Source: an uncultured Pseudobutyrivibrio sp.
Lineage (GTDB): Bacteria; Bacillota; Clostridia; Lachnospirales; Lachnospiraceae
NCBI GenBank assembly: GCA_900546435.1
Contig: URCQ01000014.1
Coordinates: 1-64,000 of the forward strand
Direction: 5' to 3'
Length of the DNA: 64,000 nucleotides
The first letter of the stretch is position 1, and every line of letters starts with the position of its first letter. Shown here in pieces: positions 25,621-34,541 of the stretch. The notes below the pieces were generated by a model. It was not told where the DNA came from, did no database searches, and was given only the letters and a program-made list of their open reading frames with translations. A program made the position numbers and the translations under genes.

Positions 25621-27768
25621 ATGGCAGTACGTATTGCGTTAGCAGGTAATCCAAACTGTGGTAAGACTACACTGTTTAATGAACTCACCGGTTCCAATCA
25701 GTTTGTAGGAAACTGGCCGGGTGTTACCGTAGAAAAGAAAGAAGGAAAATATAAAGGAAATAAGGATGTTACCATCACGGACTTGCCGGGTATTTATTCT
25801 TTATCTCCTTATACACTGGAAGAAGTAGTTGCCAGAAATTATCTGATTGATGAGCATCCGGATGCAATTTTAAATATTGTGGATGGAACCAACCTGGAGC
25901 GAAACCTCTATCTGACGACACAGCTCGTAGAACTCGGTATTCCGGTTGTTGTAGCAATCAACATGATTGATGTCGTTGCAAAAAATGGAGATAAAATTAA
26001 CGCAAAAAGATTGGCAGAAGAGCTTGGCGTGGAAGTGGTTGAGATTTCGGCGCTGAAAGGTACTGGCGTAGAAGATGCAGCTATGCGTGCAATCGCAGCG
26101 ACATCTAAGAAAACGCAGAAAGCGAAGCATTCATTCAGTGGTTCGGTAGAACATGCATTTGCACATATTGAAGAGTTGTGTCTGCATCAGATTGCGGACG
26201 AAAATATGCAGCGTTGGTATGCAATCAAGTTGTTTGAACGCGATGCCAAAGTACAGGAAAAACTGGAACTTTCGCCGGAGATTATTTCACATATTGAAAA
26301 AGATATTGTTTCCTGCGAAGAGGAACTTGATGATGACGCAGAATCCATCATCACGGGTGAGCGCTACAACTACATAGGAACGATTATCAATGATTGTATC
26401 AAAAAAGCACATGCAGGTGCACTTACAACATCGGATAAAATCGACCGCATTGTGACAAATCGTATTTTGGGACTTCCAATCTTTGCAGCTGTTATGTGGT
26501 TGGTGTATTATGTATCTATTACAACCGTTGGTGGATTCCTTACGGATTGGACAAATGATGTACTTTTTGGCGAGATTATTCCGCCGGCAATCGAAGGATT
26601 TTTGACATCAATCCAATGTGCTGACTGGTTACAGGGATTGATCTTAGATGGTATTGTTGCCGGTGTTGGCGCAGTCCTTGGATTCGTTCCTCAGATGTTA
26701 GTACTCTTCATCTTTTTAGGCTTCCTCGAGGGATGCGGCTATATGGCGCGTGTTGCCTTCGTTATGGATAGAATTTTCCGTAAGTTTGGTCTTTCCGGAA
26801 AATCCTTCATCCCGATGTTGATCGGTACAGGGTGTGGTGTTCCCGGCATCATGGCAAGCAGAACCATCGAAAATGACCGTGACCGTAAGATGACGATTAT
26901 GACAACAACCTTTATTCCGTGTGGAGCGAAGTTGCCAATCATTGCACTGATTGCTGGTGCTTTCTTTGACAATGCTGGTTGGGTTTCCTGGAGTGCATAT
27001 TTCATAGGTATGGCAGCTATCATCTGCTCCGGTATCATCTTAAAGAAGACAAAGATGTTCTCCGGCGATCCGGCACCATTTGTTATGGAACTTCCTGCAT
27101 ACCACTGGCCAACTGTTGGCAGTGTACTTCGCAGCATGTGGGAGCGTGGCTGGTCCTTCATCAAGAAGGCTGGTACCATCATTTTACTGTCTACCATCGT
27201 ACTCTGGTTCCTGATGAGTTTTGGCTGGATTGATGGATCCTTTGGAATGCTCGAAGCAGAGCAGCTGGATGCAAGTATTCTTGCTAAGATTGGTTCAGCA
27301 ATTGCCTGGATCTTTGCCCCACTTGGATGGACACAGGCAGGACAGGGCTGGAAGATGGCAGTTGCAGCCGTATCCGGACTGATTGCAAAAGAAAATGTCG
27401 TTGCTACCTTTGGTATGCTTTATGGTTTTGCAGAAGTGGCAGAAGATGGTTCCGAAGTATGGGGCAATCTGGCGCAGGTGATGACACCAATCGCTGCTTA
27501 CGGTTATCTGGTATTTAACCTTCTCTGTGCACCATGTTTTGCAGCTATGGGTGCTATCAAAAGAGAGATGAACAATCCAAAGTGGTTCTGGTTTGCTATC
27601 GGATACCAGTGTGTACTTGCTTATATTGTAGCTATGTGCATCTATCAGATTGGAACACTCGTTAGTGTGGGAACGTTTGGATTTGGAACAGTTGTTGCTT
27701 TTATCTTTGTGATTGGATTCATTTACCTGTTATTCCGCAAGGATAAATATGCAGCAATCAATCAATAA
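25621..27768 (+). CDS. feoB: Ferrous iron transport protein B
   Basis: The 715-residue protein has an N-terminal G domain: G1 ALAGNPNCGKTTLF, G2/switch region NWPGVTVEKKEG, G3 DLPGIYSL, G4 NMID. A helical GDI-like domain follows to ~residue 270. The membrane part contains two Gate repeats (GTGCGVPGIMASRT and the conserved cysteines), FIPCGAKLPI and KENVVATFGMLYG. FeoB brings ferrous iron through the inner membrane in anaerobes. GGAGGACTAAGA precedes the ATG. It is the third gene of the iron-controlled operon. Confidence 0.97.
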   Translation: MAVRIALAGNPNCGKTTLFNELTGSNQFVGNWPGVTVEKKEGKYKGNKDVTITDLPGIYSLSPYTLEEVVARNYLIDEHPDAILNIVDGTNLERNLYLTTQLVELGIPVVVAINMIDVVAKNGDKINAKRLAEELGVEVVEISALKGTGVEDAAMRAIAATSKKTQKAKHSFSGSVEHAFAHIEELCLHQIADENMQRWYAIKLFERDAKVQEKLELSPEIISHIEKDIVSCEEELDDDAESIITGERYNYIGTIINDCIKKAHAGALTTSDKIDRIVTNRILGLPIFAAVMWLVYYVSITTVGGFLTDWTNDVLFGEIIPPAIEGFLTSIQCADWLQGLILDGIVAGVGAVLGFVPQMLVLFIFLGFLEGCGYMARVAFVMDRIFRKFGLSGKSFIPMLIGTGCGVPGIMASRTIENDRDRKMTIMTTTFIPCGAKLPIIALIAGAFFDNAGWVSWSAYFIGMAAIICSGIILKKTKMFSGDPAPFVMELPAYHWPTVGSVLRSMWERGWSFIKKAGTIILLSTIVLWFLMSFGWIDGSFGMLEAEQLDASILAKIGSAIAWIFAPLGWTQAGQGWKMAVAAVSGLIAKENVVATFGMLYGFAEVAEDGSEVWGNLAQVMTPIAAYGYLVFNLLCAPCFAAMGAIKREMNNPKWFWFAIGYQCVLAYIVAMCIYQIGTLVSVGTFGFGTVVAFIFVIGFIYLLFRKDKYAAINQ

Positions 27769-27775
27769 TAATATT

Positions 27776-27792
27776 TAGGCTTACCTAAGCCT
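27776..27792 (+). repeat. Short palindrome after feoB
   Basis: AGGCTTA-CC-TAAGCCT is a perfect 7-bp inverted repeat between feoB and the next small gene. There is no T-run, so it is not a normal terminator. It may protect or process mRNA, or bind a regulator. Confidence 0.4.
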
Positions 27793-27809
27793 GCTTGGAG
27801 GCGAAAAGT

Positions 27810-27971
27810 ATGGGAACTGCGATTGTTTTACTAATTTTAGTCTGTGTTGTTTCAGCAATTTTACATCATCTGATTAAACGTAAAAAATCCGGACAGGGTA
27901 TCTGTTCGTGTGGCACGGGAAGTTGTGGCGGCTGCAGTGCATGCAAGCCTCCACAGCAAAATGAAAAATGA
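27810..27971 (+). CDS. FeoB-associated Cys-rich membrane protein
   Basis: This 53-residue protein has one N-terminal membrane helix (TAIVLLILVCVVSAILHHL), a basic stretch (KRKK) and a cysteine cluster at residues 32, 34, 39, 42 and 45. That matches the small FeoB-associated proteins that follow feoB in Firmicutes. CTTGGAGGCGAAAAGT provides the ribosome site. It probably binds iron or helps FeoB at the membrane, similar in position to the unrelated FeoC; the mechanism is unknown. Confidence 0.85.
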   Translation: MGTAIVLLILVCVVSAILHHLIKRKKSGQGICSCGTGSCGGCSACKPPQQNEK

Positions 27972-28043
27972 AAGAGGTAGACGAACCATAGCCTTATGCG
28001 ATATGATGATAACAAGAATGTTACAAGGAGAGTAGGGTAGGGC

Positions 28044-29216
28044 ATGGCAGAGCAGATTAAGTTTTCTGTAGTGGTTCCGGCATACAATGTAGAAAAAGAT
28101 TTGACGGCACTTTTGCAGAACTTATTGGAGCAGACATATAACAGTTTCGAAGTGATTGTTGTGGATGATTGTGCGACGGATGAGACAGGAAAAGTGGCGG
28201 ATTCGTATCTGCAGGCATTCCGTGGAAAACAGGTGGATTATGTGGTGATTCATAAGCCGCAAAACGAGGGCTTGAGCATGGCGCGCAATACCGGCATTTC
28301 ACATGCGGCAGGTGATTATATTCTGTTTTTGGATGCGGATGATACGGTGGAAAAGAATTTGCTGCAAAGGATTTCCGATGCACTGCAAAAGCAACGTGCT
28401 GATCTGGTGTTGTATGGTTATACCGAGGATTACTATGAAAAGGGACAGCTTTCCTATCAGGTGAAAAAGAATCCCGAATTGCACTGCTTTTCGAATAAGG
28501 ATACAGAGATATGTGATGTGTGGCAAAAACCACTTGCTTATGCATATCCGTATCTCGTAGAACTCGAGCATGAGACAATGTTTGGGTATGCATGGAATAA
28601 AGCGTATCGCCTGGCATTTTTGCGCGAGCAGCAGTTGTCCTTTCAGACAATCGTGCATATTGAGGATATTTTATTTAATCTGCAAGTTGCTGGTGCTATG
28701 CAGTCTATGATTACGATTCCGGATGCACTCTATCATTATGCAAATCGCGGACAAAGCCGTTTGACCGGTAAATATCTGCCGGAATATTTTGCACTGCAAA
28801 AGACGCGAGTACAGGCGTTTTTGGATATGCAGACAAAGAAGCTGGATCAGGTGACGGATGATGTCCTGCAACAGAAGACAAAAGGTCTGAAAGATTTGGA
28901 TCTTGGTGCCTGGCGTATGCGTTTGTACGAAGTGATGGCGGGCGTGTATTTCCGTTCGTTCCAGTCTTCTATGGTTAGAAGCATACAGCACGCAGATGCA
29001 AGGCGTGAGACAATAGCGCGTGCGCGGGCAGAGCTGGAAAGCCCTCTTTATGGGAGACTGCGTCGTTATTTGCCGGAAGAAGGTCATGTGGCAAAAGCAT
29101 TATATGCACCGCTGGTGCGAGGAGATGTTGAGGGGGCATATCGCAGAGCGAAAGAGATTGCCTGGGCAAAAGAACATCTGTCAGGCGTGTATGTAAAATT
29201 AAAACAGAATCGATAA
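28044..29216 (+). CDS. Family 2 glycosyltransferase
   Basis: The 390-residue protein begins with the GT2 nucleotide-sugar fold: FSVVVPAYNVEKDL, NSFEVIVVDDCATDET, NEGLSMARNTGI and the DXD-type motif ILFLDADDTVE. The C-terminal ~170 residues are helical and rich in charged residues. It is expected to be a cytoplasmic enzyme that adds a sugar to a surface glycan or glycolipid. AAGGAGAGTAGGG precedes the ATG. It stands as a single gene closed by a terminator, with no visible link to the feo operon. Confidence 0.84.
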   Translation: MAEQIKFSVVVPAYNVEKDLTALLQNLLEQTYNSFEVIVVDDCATDETGKVADSYLQAFRGKQVDYVVIHKPQNEGLSMARNTGISHAAGDYILFLDADDTVEKNLLQRISDALQKQRADLVLYGYTEDYYEKGQLSYQVKKNPELHCFSNKDTEICDVWQKPLAYAYPYLVELEHETMFGYAWNKAYRLAFLREQQLSFQTIVHIEDILFNLQVAGAMQSMITIPDALYHYANRGQSRLTGKYLPEYFALQKTRVQAFLDMQTKKLDQVTDDVLQQKTKGLKDLDLGAWRMRLYEVMAGVYFRSFQSSMVRSIQHADARRETIARARAELESPLYGRLRRYLPEEGHVAKALYAPLVRGDVEGAYRRAKEIAWAKEHLSGVYVKLKQNR

Positions 29217-29228
29217 AAGACAAAAAAG

Positions 29229-29270
29229 AAAAGAATCTGGTGAGGTTACTCCTTGCCAGATTCTTTCTTT
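29229..29270. terminator. Bidirectional terminator
   Basis: AAAGAATCTGG pairs perfectly with CCAGATTCTTT, extended by AGG/CCT after a small internal loop. A-runs and T-runs flank it, so it can end both the GT2 gene and the convergent small gene. Confidence 0.85.
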
Positions 29271-29295
29271 AAATAGGTTTGAAAAGAAGAAAACA

Positions 29296-29541
29296 TTATT
29301 CTGCTGTACTCTGCATCATATAGCTCATAATACGCTTTACGTCTTCTGCTTCATGTGCAATGATTTCCATCTCTGGGATGCTTGAGCTGGATGAGAAAAC
29401 GGTTGTGAGTGAAATCAACTGACATAATTTAGATTTCAGATTCAGACGGTCTCCATCAGCTGTTACAAGTTCTACCTGTCCTTCGCAGGAATCGATTACT
29501 TTTAAGAATTCTTCTGGGTTCTCAATGTTCATTACTTTCAT
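29296..29541 (-). CDS. Small HPr-like protein lacking the phospho-histidine
   Basis: An 81-residue protein whose pattern (QVELVTADGDRLNLKSKLCQL, then MEIIAHEAEDVKRIMSYM) resembles the second half of the PTS phosphocarrier HPr, where LNLKS is the regulatory serine region. The N-terminal histidine of HPr is missing, so phosphotransfer from PEP is unlikely. It may be a diverged regulator or a scaffold. AAAGGAGATTCCG precedes the start, and a good promoter lies upstream. Assignment rests on fold-like pattern only. Confidence 0.6.
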   Translation of the reverse strand: MKVMNIENPEEFLKVIDSCEGQVELVTADGDRLNLKSKLCQLISLTTVFSSSSSIPEMEIIAHEAEDVKRIMSYMMQSTAE

Positions 29542-29606
29542 AAACGGAATCTCCTTTTTGTGTATTGTCGTCTACCAACATTTGACGATATTTTTTTTAT
29601 GATAAC

Positions 29607-29636
29607 ATTATACAACGGTAAAGATGGCTGCGTCAA
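29607..29636 (-). promoter_or_regulatory. Promoter of the HPr-like gene
   Basis: On the minus strand TTGACG and TATAAT are spaced by 18 bp, about 66 bp before the start codon. Confidence 0.7.
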
Positions 29637-29740
29637 TGAAAACTAAACAATGAAAAATTCGTCAATGTATGTACGAAACTATGGAAAATTCGCTAAATTG
29701 TGTTATACTATAGACAGTTGTTTATTTGGAGGTAGGAAGA

Positions 29741-29887
29741 ATGACGGAGACGAGTTTTTTGATCTTTTTTGCTATACTGATTTTATTTGTTGTGATTGTA
29801 GCCGTGGTTGTTGTGGTATCAGCGGTAGCTGGAGCGAGTGCAGCGGTTGCAAATACAATTGCAGATGATGACGATGGTGATGCGTGA
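29741..29887 (+). CDS. 48-residue single-pass membrane protein with acidic tail
   Basis: The frame encodes a hydrophobic helix (LIFFAILILFVVIVAVVVVV) followed by an Ala/Ser-rich part and the acidic end DDDDGDA. TTTGGAGGTAGGAAGA supplies a strong ribosome site, and TATACT (29704-29709) could be the -10 box. I do not recognise a family. Small proteins of this kind may be membrane regulators or belong to type I toxin-like peptides, although the acidic tail is unlike most such toxins. It is followed by a tandem repeat and a terminator. Confidence 0.6.
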   Translation: MTETSFLIFFAILILFVVIVAVVVVVSAVAGASAAVANTIADDDDGDA

Positions 29888-29953
29888 TTACGTTACTGTG
29901 GGAAGAACGAGGGATATTGCGTGATTACGTTACTGTGAGAAGACGAAGGACAC
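29881..29953 (+). repeat. Two tandem ~37-bp repeats
   Basis: Two copies starting TGCGTGATTACGTTACTGTG follow each other with a 37-bp period; the second halves differ at a few positions. The first copy overlaps the stop codon of the small membrane protein, so the unit seems to be a duplication of its 3' end. Confidence 0.8.
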
Positions 29954-29986
29954 TGCGAGAGTGAGGATGCTCTACAGTGTCCTTTT
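29946..29986 (+). terminator. Intrinsic terminator
   Basis: AAGGACACTG pairs perfectly with CAGTGTCCTT across a 19-nt loop and runs into TTTT. It ends the small membrane protein transcript. Confidence 0.8.
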
Positions 29987-30012
29987 ACGTTGTTTCTATA
30001 GTGTGCTATAAT
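29984..30012 (+). promoter_or_regulatory. Promoter of the DUF4422/GT2 pair
   Basis: TTTACG and TATAAT are separated by 17 bp, with a TG motif one base before the -10 (TGCTATAAT, extended -10). It begins inside the T-run of the preceding terminator. Confidence 0.72.
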
Positions 30013-30041
30013 GGAAAAAACTGTGACTTGGAGAGAGATTT

Positions 30042-30857
30042 ATGACGACAAAGATCATCATTGCGATGCACAAACCATATAAAACGCCAGAGGAATCGGT
30101 TTATCTGCCACTGCATGTGGGAGCCGAAGGAAAAGATATGATTCCGGGGCTTACCCGCGATGACACAGGCGAGAATATATCGTCTAAGAATCCGATGTAT
30201 TGTGAGCTGACGGGCCTTTATTGGGCGTGGAAGAATCTGGATGCAGATGCGATTGGGCTGGTGCATTACCGGAGATACTTTACCGTCAAAGACCGTAGTT
30301 TTCAAAAGAAGCATGCAAATGATTTGATGGCATGTGTACTTCGTTCGTCAGAAGCAGAAGCGCTTATGGAAGAGTATGACATTGTCGTGCCGGCAAAGCG
30401 CAGGTATTATATCGAATCGTTGTATTCACATTATGCGCATACGCTCGATGCAAAGCATTTAGATCTGGCGCAGCAGGTGATTCACAAGCAGTGTCCAGCG
30501 TATGATGCGGCATGCAAAAAAGTATATGCATCGACCTGGGGCTATATGTTTAACATGTGTATCATGCGAAAAGAATACCTGGATGCGTATTGCAGCTGGC
30601 TGTTTCCGATTTTGGCAGAATTAGAGGTGGCAATGCAGGGGGAGTTAGCGCATATGAGTGCGTTTGAAGCGCGATTGTTTGGGCGTGTCAGTGAGATTTT
30701 ATTTAATGTATGGCTGATGCATGCGCAGGAGGAGGACACGGCACCACGTGTACATGAAGTCGCAACGATGCATATGGAGCCCATCAATTGGGTGAAAAAA
30801 GGCGGCGCCTTTTTGAGGGCAAAGTTCTTTGGAAAGAAATACGGAGCAAGTTTTTAA
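30042..30857 (+). CDS. DUF4422 glycosyltransferase-like protein
   Basis: The 271-residue protein matches the DUF4422 family of capsule/LPS loci: KIIIAMHKPYKTP at the start, YCELTGLYWAWKNLDADAIGLVHYRRYF in the middle and ARLFGRVSEILFNVWL near the end. Members are thought to be cytoplasmic glycosyltransferases with a GT-A-like fold. The stop overlaps the next GT2 gene by one base. The pair would add one or two sugars to a surface glycan; the substrate is unknown. Confidence 0.82.
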   Translation: MTTKIIIAMHKPYKTPEESVYLPLHVGAEGKDMIPGLTRDDTGENISSKNPMYCELTGLYWAWKNLDADAIGLVHYRRYFTVKDRSFQKKHANDLMACVLRSSEAEALMEEYDIVVPAKRRYYIESLYSHYAHTLDAKHLDLAQQVIHKQCPAYDAACKKVYASTWGYMFNMCIMRKEYLDAYCSWLFPILAELEVAMQGELAHMSAFEARLFGRVSEILFNVWLMHAQEEDTAPRVHEVATMHMEPINWVKKGGAFLRAKFFGKKYGASF

Positions 30858-31750
30858 TGAAAGTAAGTTTGATAACTGCCTTTTACAAAGGCAATGCCTA
30901 TATGGCGGATTATAAAAGAATGATACGCGCCAACCAGTGCCATCTGGAAAAAGGAGATGAACTGGAAGTGCTGATCATCAACGACAGCCCGGAGGAACAT
31001 GTTGTCCTGCCGGAAGACGGCGGCGATTGTAATATCTTTATCTACGATCAGAAGCAAAACGGCGGGATTCATGCAGCGCGTGTGCGCGGGCTGTCTTTTT
31101 GCACAGGTGACTATGTGATTTTTCTCGATCAGGATGACCGTTTACGGGAGGATGCGGTTGCAACGTTTATTGCGGCCATGAAAAAATACCAGACGAAAGC
31201 AGATAAGGTGCTCGTTTCAAATGCGGTTATGGAGCAAAAAGATGGCGAAGTTTTCTGGTATCGCACCGCCTACCATAAGAAGCTTGTCGGTGATTATAAG
31301 ACGTATCTGCGCGTGGGAAATCAGATTGTTTCGCCGGGGCAATGCCTGATTCCGAAAGCAAGCATACCATCGTTTTGGACAACACACATCTGTAAAAAGA
31401 ACGGTTCAGACGATTATTTCTTGTGGATTCTTTTGCTGGCGCAAAAAACGACATTTTCTTTTGTGGATGAGCCGCTTTATGTGCACCATTATACGGCACA
31501 AAATCTGTCGGCAGATGTCAAAAAGATGGATGCATCGTCCTATGAATTTATTACATATCTGGAGACAGAGAGGGCAATCGGTGAAAAGGACATTGCACTG
31601 CTGCGCCGGACAATTCGTTACAAGGATGCCTTTCGCAGTGGCGGCATAGCAAAAAAGCTGGTTTTGACTTTGCAAAATCTGGATATTTTTATACCGAACT
31701 TTATTTTCAAAATGCGCAGCAAAACACCATATGGATTTAATCGCGAATAG
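30857..31750 (+). CDS. Family 2 glycosyltransferase
   Basis: The 297-residue protein has the GT2 N-terminus KVSLITAFYKGNAYMADY, LEVLIINDSPEE, NGGIHAARVRGLSFCTGDY and the metal-binding motif IFLDQDDRL. A longer reading frame runs into the previous gene, but this start, giving the normal GT2 N-terminus and a TAATG overlap, is preferred; CGGAG lies ten bases before it. It is translated together with the DUF4422 protein. Confidence 0.83.
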   Translation: MKVSLITAFYKGNAYMADYKRMIRANQCHLEKGDELEVLIINDSPEEHVVLPEDGGDCNIFIYDQKQNGGIHAARVRGLSFCTGDYVIFLDQDDRLREDAVATFIAAMKKYQTKADKVLVSNAVMEQKDGEVFWYRTAYHKKLVGDYKTYLRVGNQIVSPGQCLIPKASIPSFWTTHICKKNGSDDYFLWILLLAQKTTFSFVDEPLYVHHYTAQNLSADVKKMDASSYEFITYLETERAIGEKDIALLRRTIRYKDAFRSGGIAKKLVLTLQNLDIFIPNFIFKMRSKTPYGFNRE

Positions 31751-31762
31751 GCAAAATCACAG

Positions 31763-31859
31763 TTGATTTTTCCCTTATTTCCCGATAAGATAATATAGAT
31801 AAGATGGTAACATAGGCTAGGAATAAAAACTGCCTATGCAGAAAGGATAATATAGATAA
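31763..31859 (+). promoter_or_regulatory. valS promoter and leader with repeat-flanked hairpin
   Basis: A TTGATT/TAAGAT promoter-like pair (17-bp spacer) opens the leader. The 14-mer GATAATATAGATAA occurs at 31789 and again at 31846, right before the valS ATG. Between the copies is a perfect 7-bp hairpin, CATAGGC/GCCTATG. The leader is far too short for a T-box. Confidence 0.45.
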
Positions 31860-31860
31860 C

Positions 31861-34515
31861 ATGAGTAAGGAATTAGCAAAGACTTATGACCCAAGTGGGT
31901 TGGAAGACAGACTATACAAAAAGTGGGAGGACAATGGATATTTCCATGCAGAGGTAGATCGCAGCAAAAAGCCATTTACCATCGTTATGCCACCTCCTAA
32001 TATCACAGGACAGCTCCATATGGGACATGCCCTCGATAACACAATGCAGGATATTTTGATCCGCTACAAGAGAATGCAGGGATACAATGCTCTTTGGCAG
32101 CCGGGAACAGACCATGCAGCGATTGCTACAGAGGTAAAGGTGATTGAGCATTTAAAAGAACAGGGTGTCTCCAAGGATGATCTTGGTCGTGATGGCTTTT
32201 TGGACGAATGCTGGAAGTGGCGTGAAGAATACGGCGGACGTATTATCAAGCAGCTGAAACGTATGGGCTCTTCTGCTGACTGGGAAAGAGAACGCTTTAC
32301 TATGGACGAAGGCTGTTCCAAGGCCGTTGAAGAAGTCTTTGTTAAGTTATATAACGAGGGCTATATTTACAAGGGTAACCGTATCATCAACTGGTGTCCG
32401 GTTTGCCAGACATCCATTTCAGATGCAGAGGTAGAACACGTAGAGCAGGGTGGCCATTTCTGGCACATGAAATACGAGATTGTCGAAGAGCCTGGAAGAT
32501 ACGTGGAATTTGCAACTACACGTCCGGAGACCATGCTTGGCGATACTGCAGTGGCAGTCAACCCGGCAGATGAAAGATATCAGGATATCATTGGAAAGAC
32601 TGTTATGCTTCCATTTATGAATCGTGAGATCCCAGTTATAGCAGACGAATATGTAGATATGGAATTTGGAACAGGTGTGGTTAAGATCACACCGGCACAT
32701 GACCCGAACGATTTCGAGGTTGGTAAGCGCCATAATCTTCCGGTCATCAATATTTTAAATGACGATGCTACCATCAACAGCAATGGTGGTGAATTCGAAG
32801 GTATGGATCGCTATGAAGCCCGCAAGGTCATTGTTCAGAAGATGGATGAGATGGGACTTCTCGTTGGCATTGAAGATCACGTACATAACGTAGGAACACA
32901 TGACAGATGTAAGACCACAGTTGAGCCAATGGTTAAGCCGCAGTGGTTTGTTGCCATGGAAGAACTGGCAAAACCTGCCGTAGAGGCAATCAAGACAGGG
33001 GAATTACAATTCGTTCCAAAGAATTACGATAAGACATATTTACACTGGTTAGAGAACATTCGTGACTGGTGTATTTCCAGACAGTTATGGTGGGGACATC
33101 GTATTCCTGCTTACTATTGCCAGGACTGCGGCGAGACCGTAGTTGCACGTGCATCAGAAGCACCGACGAAGTGCCCGAAGTGTGGCGGCGTTCACATGAA
33201 GCAAGATGAGGATACCTTAGATACCTGGTTCTCATCTGCGCTTTGGCCGTTCTCAACCCTTGGCTGGCCGGAAAAGACAGAAGATCTGGATTACTTCTAT
33301 CCGACCGATGTCTTAGTTACCGGATACGATATTATCTTTTTCTGGGTTGTACGTATGGTATTCTCCGGCTATGCACATACCGGAAAGTCACCATTCCATA
33401 CCGTATTGATTCACGGATTAGTGCGTGATTCCCAGGGACGTAAGATGAGTAAGTCGCTTGGCAATGGTATTGATCCATTGGAAGTGATTGATAAATATGG
33501 TGCAGATGCCTTGCGCCTGACCCTGATTACCGGAAATGCACCGGGAAATGATATGCGTTTCTATTGGGAGCGTGTAGAGCAGAGCCGTAACTTTGCAAAT
33601 AAAGTATGGAATGCATCGCGATTCATTTTGATGAACTTAGAAGGCGTAGAATTAAGCCAGCCGGCAGAAGAAGATCTTGCCGTAGCTGATAAGTGGATCC
33701 TTTCCCAGGTCAACACGCTGGCAAAAGATGTTACCGAGAATATGGATAAATATGAACTCGGTATTGCTGTTCAGAAGGTGTACAACTTTATCTGGGATGA
33801 GTTCTGTGACTGGTATATCGAGATCGTAAAGCCTCGTATGTACCGCAAAGATGAGGATATGGTTTCTGCAAATGCAGCGCTTTGGACATTAAAGAAGGTA
33901 CTTACGGATGCATTACAGCTGTTACATCCATTTATGCCATTTATTACAGAAGAAATCTTCTGCACACTTCATCCGGAAGAAGAGACCATTATGATGACGG
34001 CATGGCCAGAATACGATGCATCGCGTCATTATCCGGAAGAAGAAGCTATGATTGCCAGAGCAAAAGATGTTGTACGTGGTATGCGTAACCTTCGCACCGA
34101 TATGGATGTACCACCAAGTCGTAAGGCAAAGATCATCATCACTTCAGAAGATGAAAAGGTACGTCAGATTTTTACCGATATTGTAGAATCTTATCAGACA
34201 CTTGCCGGTGCAACAGAAGTTTTCGTACAGGCAGGGACAGATAACGTACCGGAAGATGCTGTTTCTATGGTTATTCCGGATGCAGTGATGTATATTCCAC
34301 TCGAAGATTTAGTGGATTTTGAAAAAGAAAAAGAAAGACTGACAAGAGAAAAAGCCAAATTGGAAAAAGAACTTGCACGTAGTAAGGGAATGCTTTCCAA
34401 TGAAAGATTCTTAAGCAAAGCTCCTGCCGATAAGGTTGCAGAAGAACGTGCAAAAATGGATAAATATCAACAGATGATGGATGATGTTGTTGCGCGCCTT
34501 GTACAGATGAAATAA
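31861..34515 (+). CDS. valS: Valyl-tRNA synthetase
   Basis: The 884-residue class I synthetase has the HIGH motif as HMGH (residues 53-56 in PPPNITGQLHMGHAL), the editing-domain region TTRPETMLGDTAVAVNP, the KMSKS loop at 528-532 and a C-terminal anticodon-binding part. It ends in a charged coiled coil (FEKEKERLTREKAKLEKEL). It charges tRNA-Val and hydrolyses mischarged Thr-tRNA-Val. A zinc-ribbon-like CxxC pair (CQDCG, CPKCG) is present near residue 420-440. No T-box precedes it, so regulation differs from that of many Firmicute synthetases. Confidence 0.97.
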   Translation: MSKELAKTYDPSGLEDRLYKKWEDNGYFHAEVDRSKKPFTIVMPPPNITGQLHMGHALDNTMQDILIRYKRMQGYNALWQPGTDHAAIATEVKVIEHLKEQGVSKDDLGRDGFLDECWKWREEYGGRIIKQLKRMGSSADWERERFTMDEGCSKAVEEVFVKLYNEGYIYKGNRIINWCPVCQTSISDAEVEHVEQGGHFWHMKYEIVEEPGRYVEFATTRPETMLGDTAVAVNPADERYQDIIGKTVMLPFMNREIPVIADEYVDMEFGTGVVKITPAHDPNDFEVGKRHNLPVINILNDDATINSNGGEFEGMDRYEARKVIVQKMDEMGLLVGIEDHVHNVGTHDRCKTTVEPMVKPQWFVAMEELAKPAVEAIKTGELQFVPKNYDKTYLHWLENIRDWCISRQLWWGHRIPAYYCQDCGETVVARASEAPTKCPKCGGVHMKQDEDTLDTWFSSALWPFSTLGWPEKTEDLDYFYPTDVLVTGYDIIFFWVVRMVFSGYAHTGKSPFHTVLIHGLVRDSQGRKMSKSLGNGIDPLEVIDKYGADALRLTLITGNAPGNDMRFYWERVEQSRNFANKVWNASRFILMNLEGVELSQPAEEDLAVADKWILSQVNTLAKDVTENMDKYELGIAVQKVYNFIWDEFCDWYIEIVKPRMYRKDEDMVSANAALWTLKKVLTDALQLLHPFMPFITEEIFCTLHPEEETIMMTAWPEYDASRHYPEEEAMIARAKDVVRGMRNLRTDMDVPPSRKAKIIITSEDEKVRQIFTDIVESYQTLAGATEVFVQAGTDNVPEDAVSMVIPDAVMYIPLEDLVDFEKEKERLTREKAKLEKELARSKGMLSNERFLSKAPADKVAEERAKMDKYQQMMDDVVARLVQMK

Positions 34516-34541
34516 TCATCAATCATTTGGGGGAGGACGAT

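Noticed and set aside
31751..31860. T-box riboswitch before valS
   Set aside because: The leader is about 110 nt and lacks a terminator/antiterminator pair and T-box sequence.
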